DNA from: Modestobacter sp.
Lineage (GTDB): Bacteria > Actinomycetota > Actinomycetes > Mycobacteriales > Geodermatophilaceae
Reading direction: 5' to 3'
NCBI GenBank assembly: GCA_025963425.1
Contig: JAOPUQ010000453.1
Coordinates: 1-35,414 of the forward strand
Length of the DNA: 35,414 bases
The notes under the pieces were generated by a model. The model was not told the DNA's origin, did not search any database, and worked only from the letters and a program-made list of their open reading frames with translations. Positions 34,602 to 35,414 of this stretch are shown here, one piece after another. The position numbers and the translations under genes are program-made. Position 1 is the first letter of the stretch; every line of letters starts with the position of its first letter.

Positions 34602-35414
34602 ATGGAACGTCCACGGCGACCGGCGTCCCTCCGCGCGGGACTGGCCGCGGTGTCCGGCGCCCTCGTGGTCTGCCTCATGAGCTCCCCGGGCGTGGCCGCC
34701 GCCGCGCCGACCCCGGCCCCCCCGACCGCCCCCGGTGACGGGCAGGTGACCGCGGCCCAGGACACCCGGGACGCCGCCGTCCGGCAGCTGAGCGACCTCG
34801 CCACCCGGCTGACCCGGGCCCGGGTGCAGGTCGACACAGCGAACGCCGCCGCGGCCATCGCACTGGACACCTACCAGGCCAGGCAGGCCGACCAGCAGGC
34901 CGCGCAGGCCACCGCGGAGTCGACCGCCGCGACGGCGCGGCAGGCCGTGGCGGCGTTGGCCGCTGCCCGCGACGAGGTGGCCGCCTTCGCCCGGGCGAGC
35001 TACATCCAGGGCACCACCTCACCCGGTCTCCAGGCGATGCTCGACACCGACGACCCGGCGCAGCTGCTCGAACGCGCCCGGCTGCTCGCCGCCGCAGGCG
35101 GTCACAAGGCCGATGTGCTGCTCCAGTTCGCCACCGCACGGCGGGCGGCCGTGGCCGCCCACGACACGGCCCAGACGGCGCTGGTGCAGGCGCGCACGTT
35201 CGAGCAGCAGGCGGCCGACGCCCTGCACGCCGCCGAGCAGGTGGAGGCGGACGCCCGCCGGCAGGCCGCGGAGTTCGAGGCCGAGCAGGCCGATCTGCTC
35301 GTCCGGGTCCAGCAGGCGCAACAGGCGCTCGCCGACCTCGAGGGGGCCCGGGCCGCGGCGCTGGAGTACGCCCGCCGGCAGGCCGCCGCCGAGGCTGCCG
35401 AGGCTGCCGAGGCC
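34602..35414 (+). CDS. Secreted coiled-coil protein, N-terminal part (RipA/NlpC-P60 endopeptidase-like); truncated by window end
   Basis: Frame open from ATG 34602 (RBS-like AGGGGGA) to the end. Signal peptide MERPRRPASLRAGLAAVSGALVVCLMSSPGVAAAAP, then Ala/Gln/Arg-rich coiled coil with VAAFARASYIQGTTSPGLQAMLDTDDPAQLLERARLL. Confidence 0.75.
   Translation, partial: MERPRRPASLRAGLAAVSGALVVCLMSSPGVAAAAPTPAPPTAPGDGQVTAAQDTRDAAVRQLSDLATRLTRARVQVDTANAAAAIALDTYQARQADQQAAQATAESTAATARQAVAALAAARDEVAAFARASYIQGTTSPGLQAMLDTDDPAQLLERARLLAAAGGHKADVLLQFATARRAAVAAHDTAQTALVQARTFEQQAADALHAAEQVEADARRQAAEFEAEQADLLVRVQQAQQALADLEGARAAALEYARRQAAAEAAEAAEA
35391..35414 (+). repeat. Short 9-bp tandem repeat (GAGGCTGCC)n encoding AEAAEA
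   Basis: gaggctgcc gaggctgcc gaggcc at the window end. Confidence 0.6.

Noticed and set aside
1-35414. CRISPR arrays, tRNA/rRNA genes, transposases, integrases or defence systems
   Set aside because: No direct-repeat/spacer structure, tRNA-like motifs, or recognisable transposase/integrase/defence proteins were seen in the ORFs or by reading the sequence.

Overview
This is a high-GC, Actinomycetota-like window dominated by one dense catabolic and transport island (about 0.5-33.4 kb). It runs from the 3' end of an EamA-type transporter (left edge) to unrelated housekeeping-type genes: a zinc-ribbon protein and a RipA/NlpC-P60-like coiled-coil protein cut by the right edge. The island contains three ABC importers. 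Two are nitrate/sulfonate/taurine-type systems, each with one ATPase, two different permeases and one lipoprotein SBP. The third is a complete branched-chain-amino-acid (Liv)-type KHMGF set. It also encodes three luciferase-like (LLM) flavin-dependent oxidoreductases, a full-length bifunctional RibBA, two CocE/NonD-type hydrolase paralogs, an acyl-CoA synthetase, an amidohydrolase, an SDR, a Gfo/Idh/MocA oxidoreductase, an FAH-family hydrolase, a 3-hydroxyisobutyrate-dehydrogenase-like enzyme, a GlcG/HbpS-like protein and a cyclase-family hydrolase. Regulators are PucR/GAF-type and LacI-type. The observations I rate most worth checking are: (i) an apparently catalytically intact ribBA inside the LLM/FAH/HIBADH operon, with no recognisable FMN riboswitch and preceded by a nested GC-rich hairpin; (ii) a shared 18-bp dyad, TTGT-N8-ACAA, in the two divergent promoters that drive LLM genes; (iii) CocE-like paralogs in which the position aligned with the catalytic Asp is Gly; (iv) a HisD-like relic at the right border. 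The substrate cannot be determined from sequence alone.
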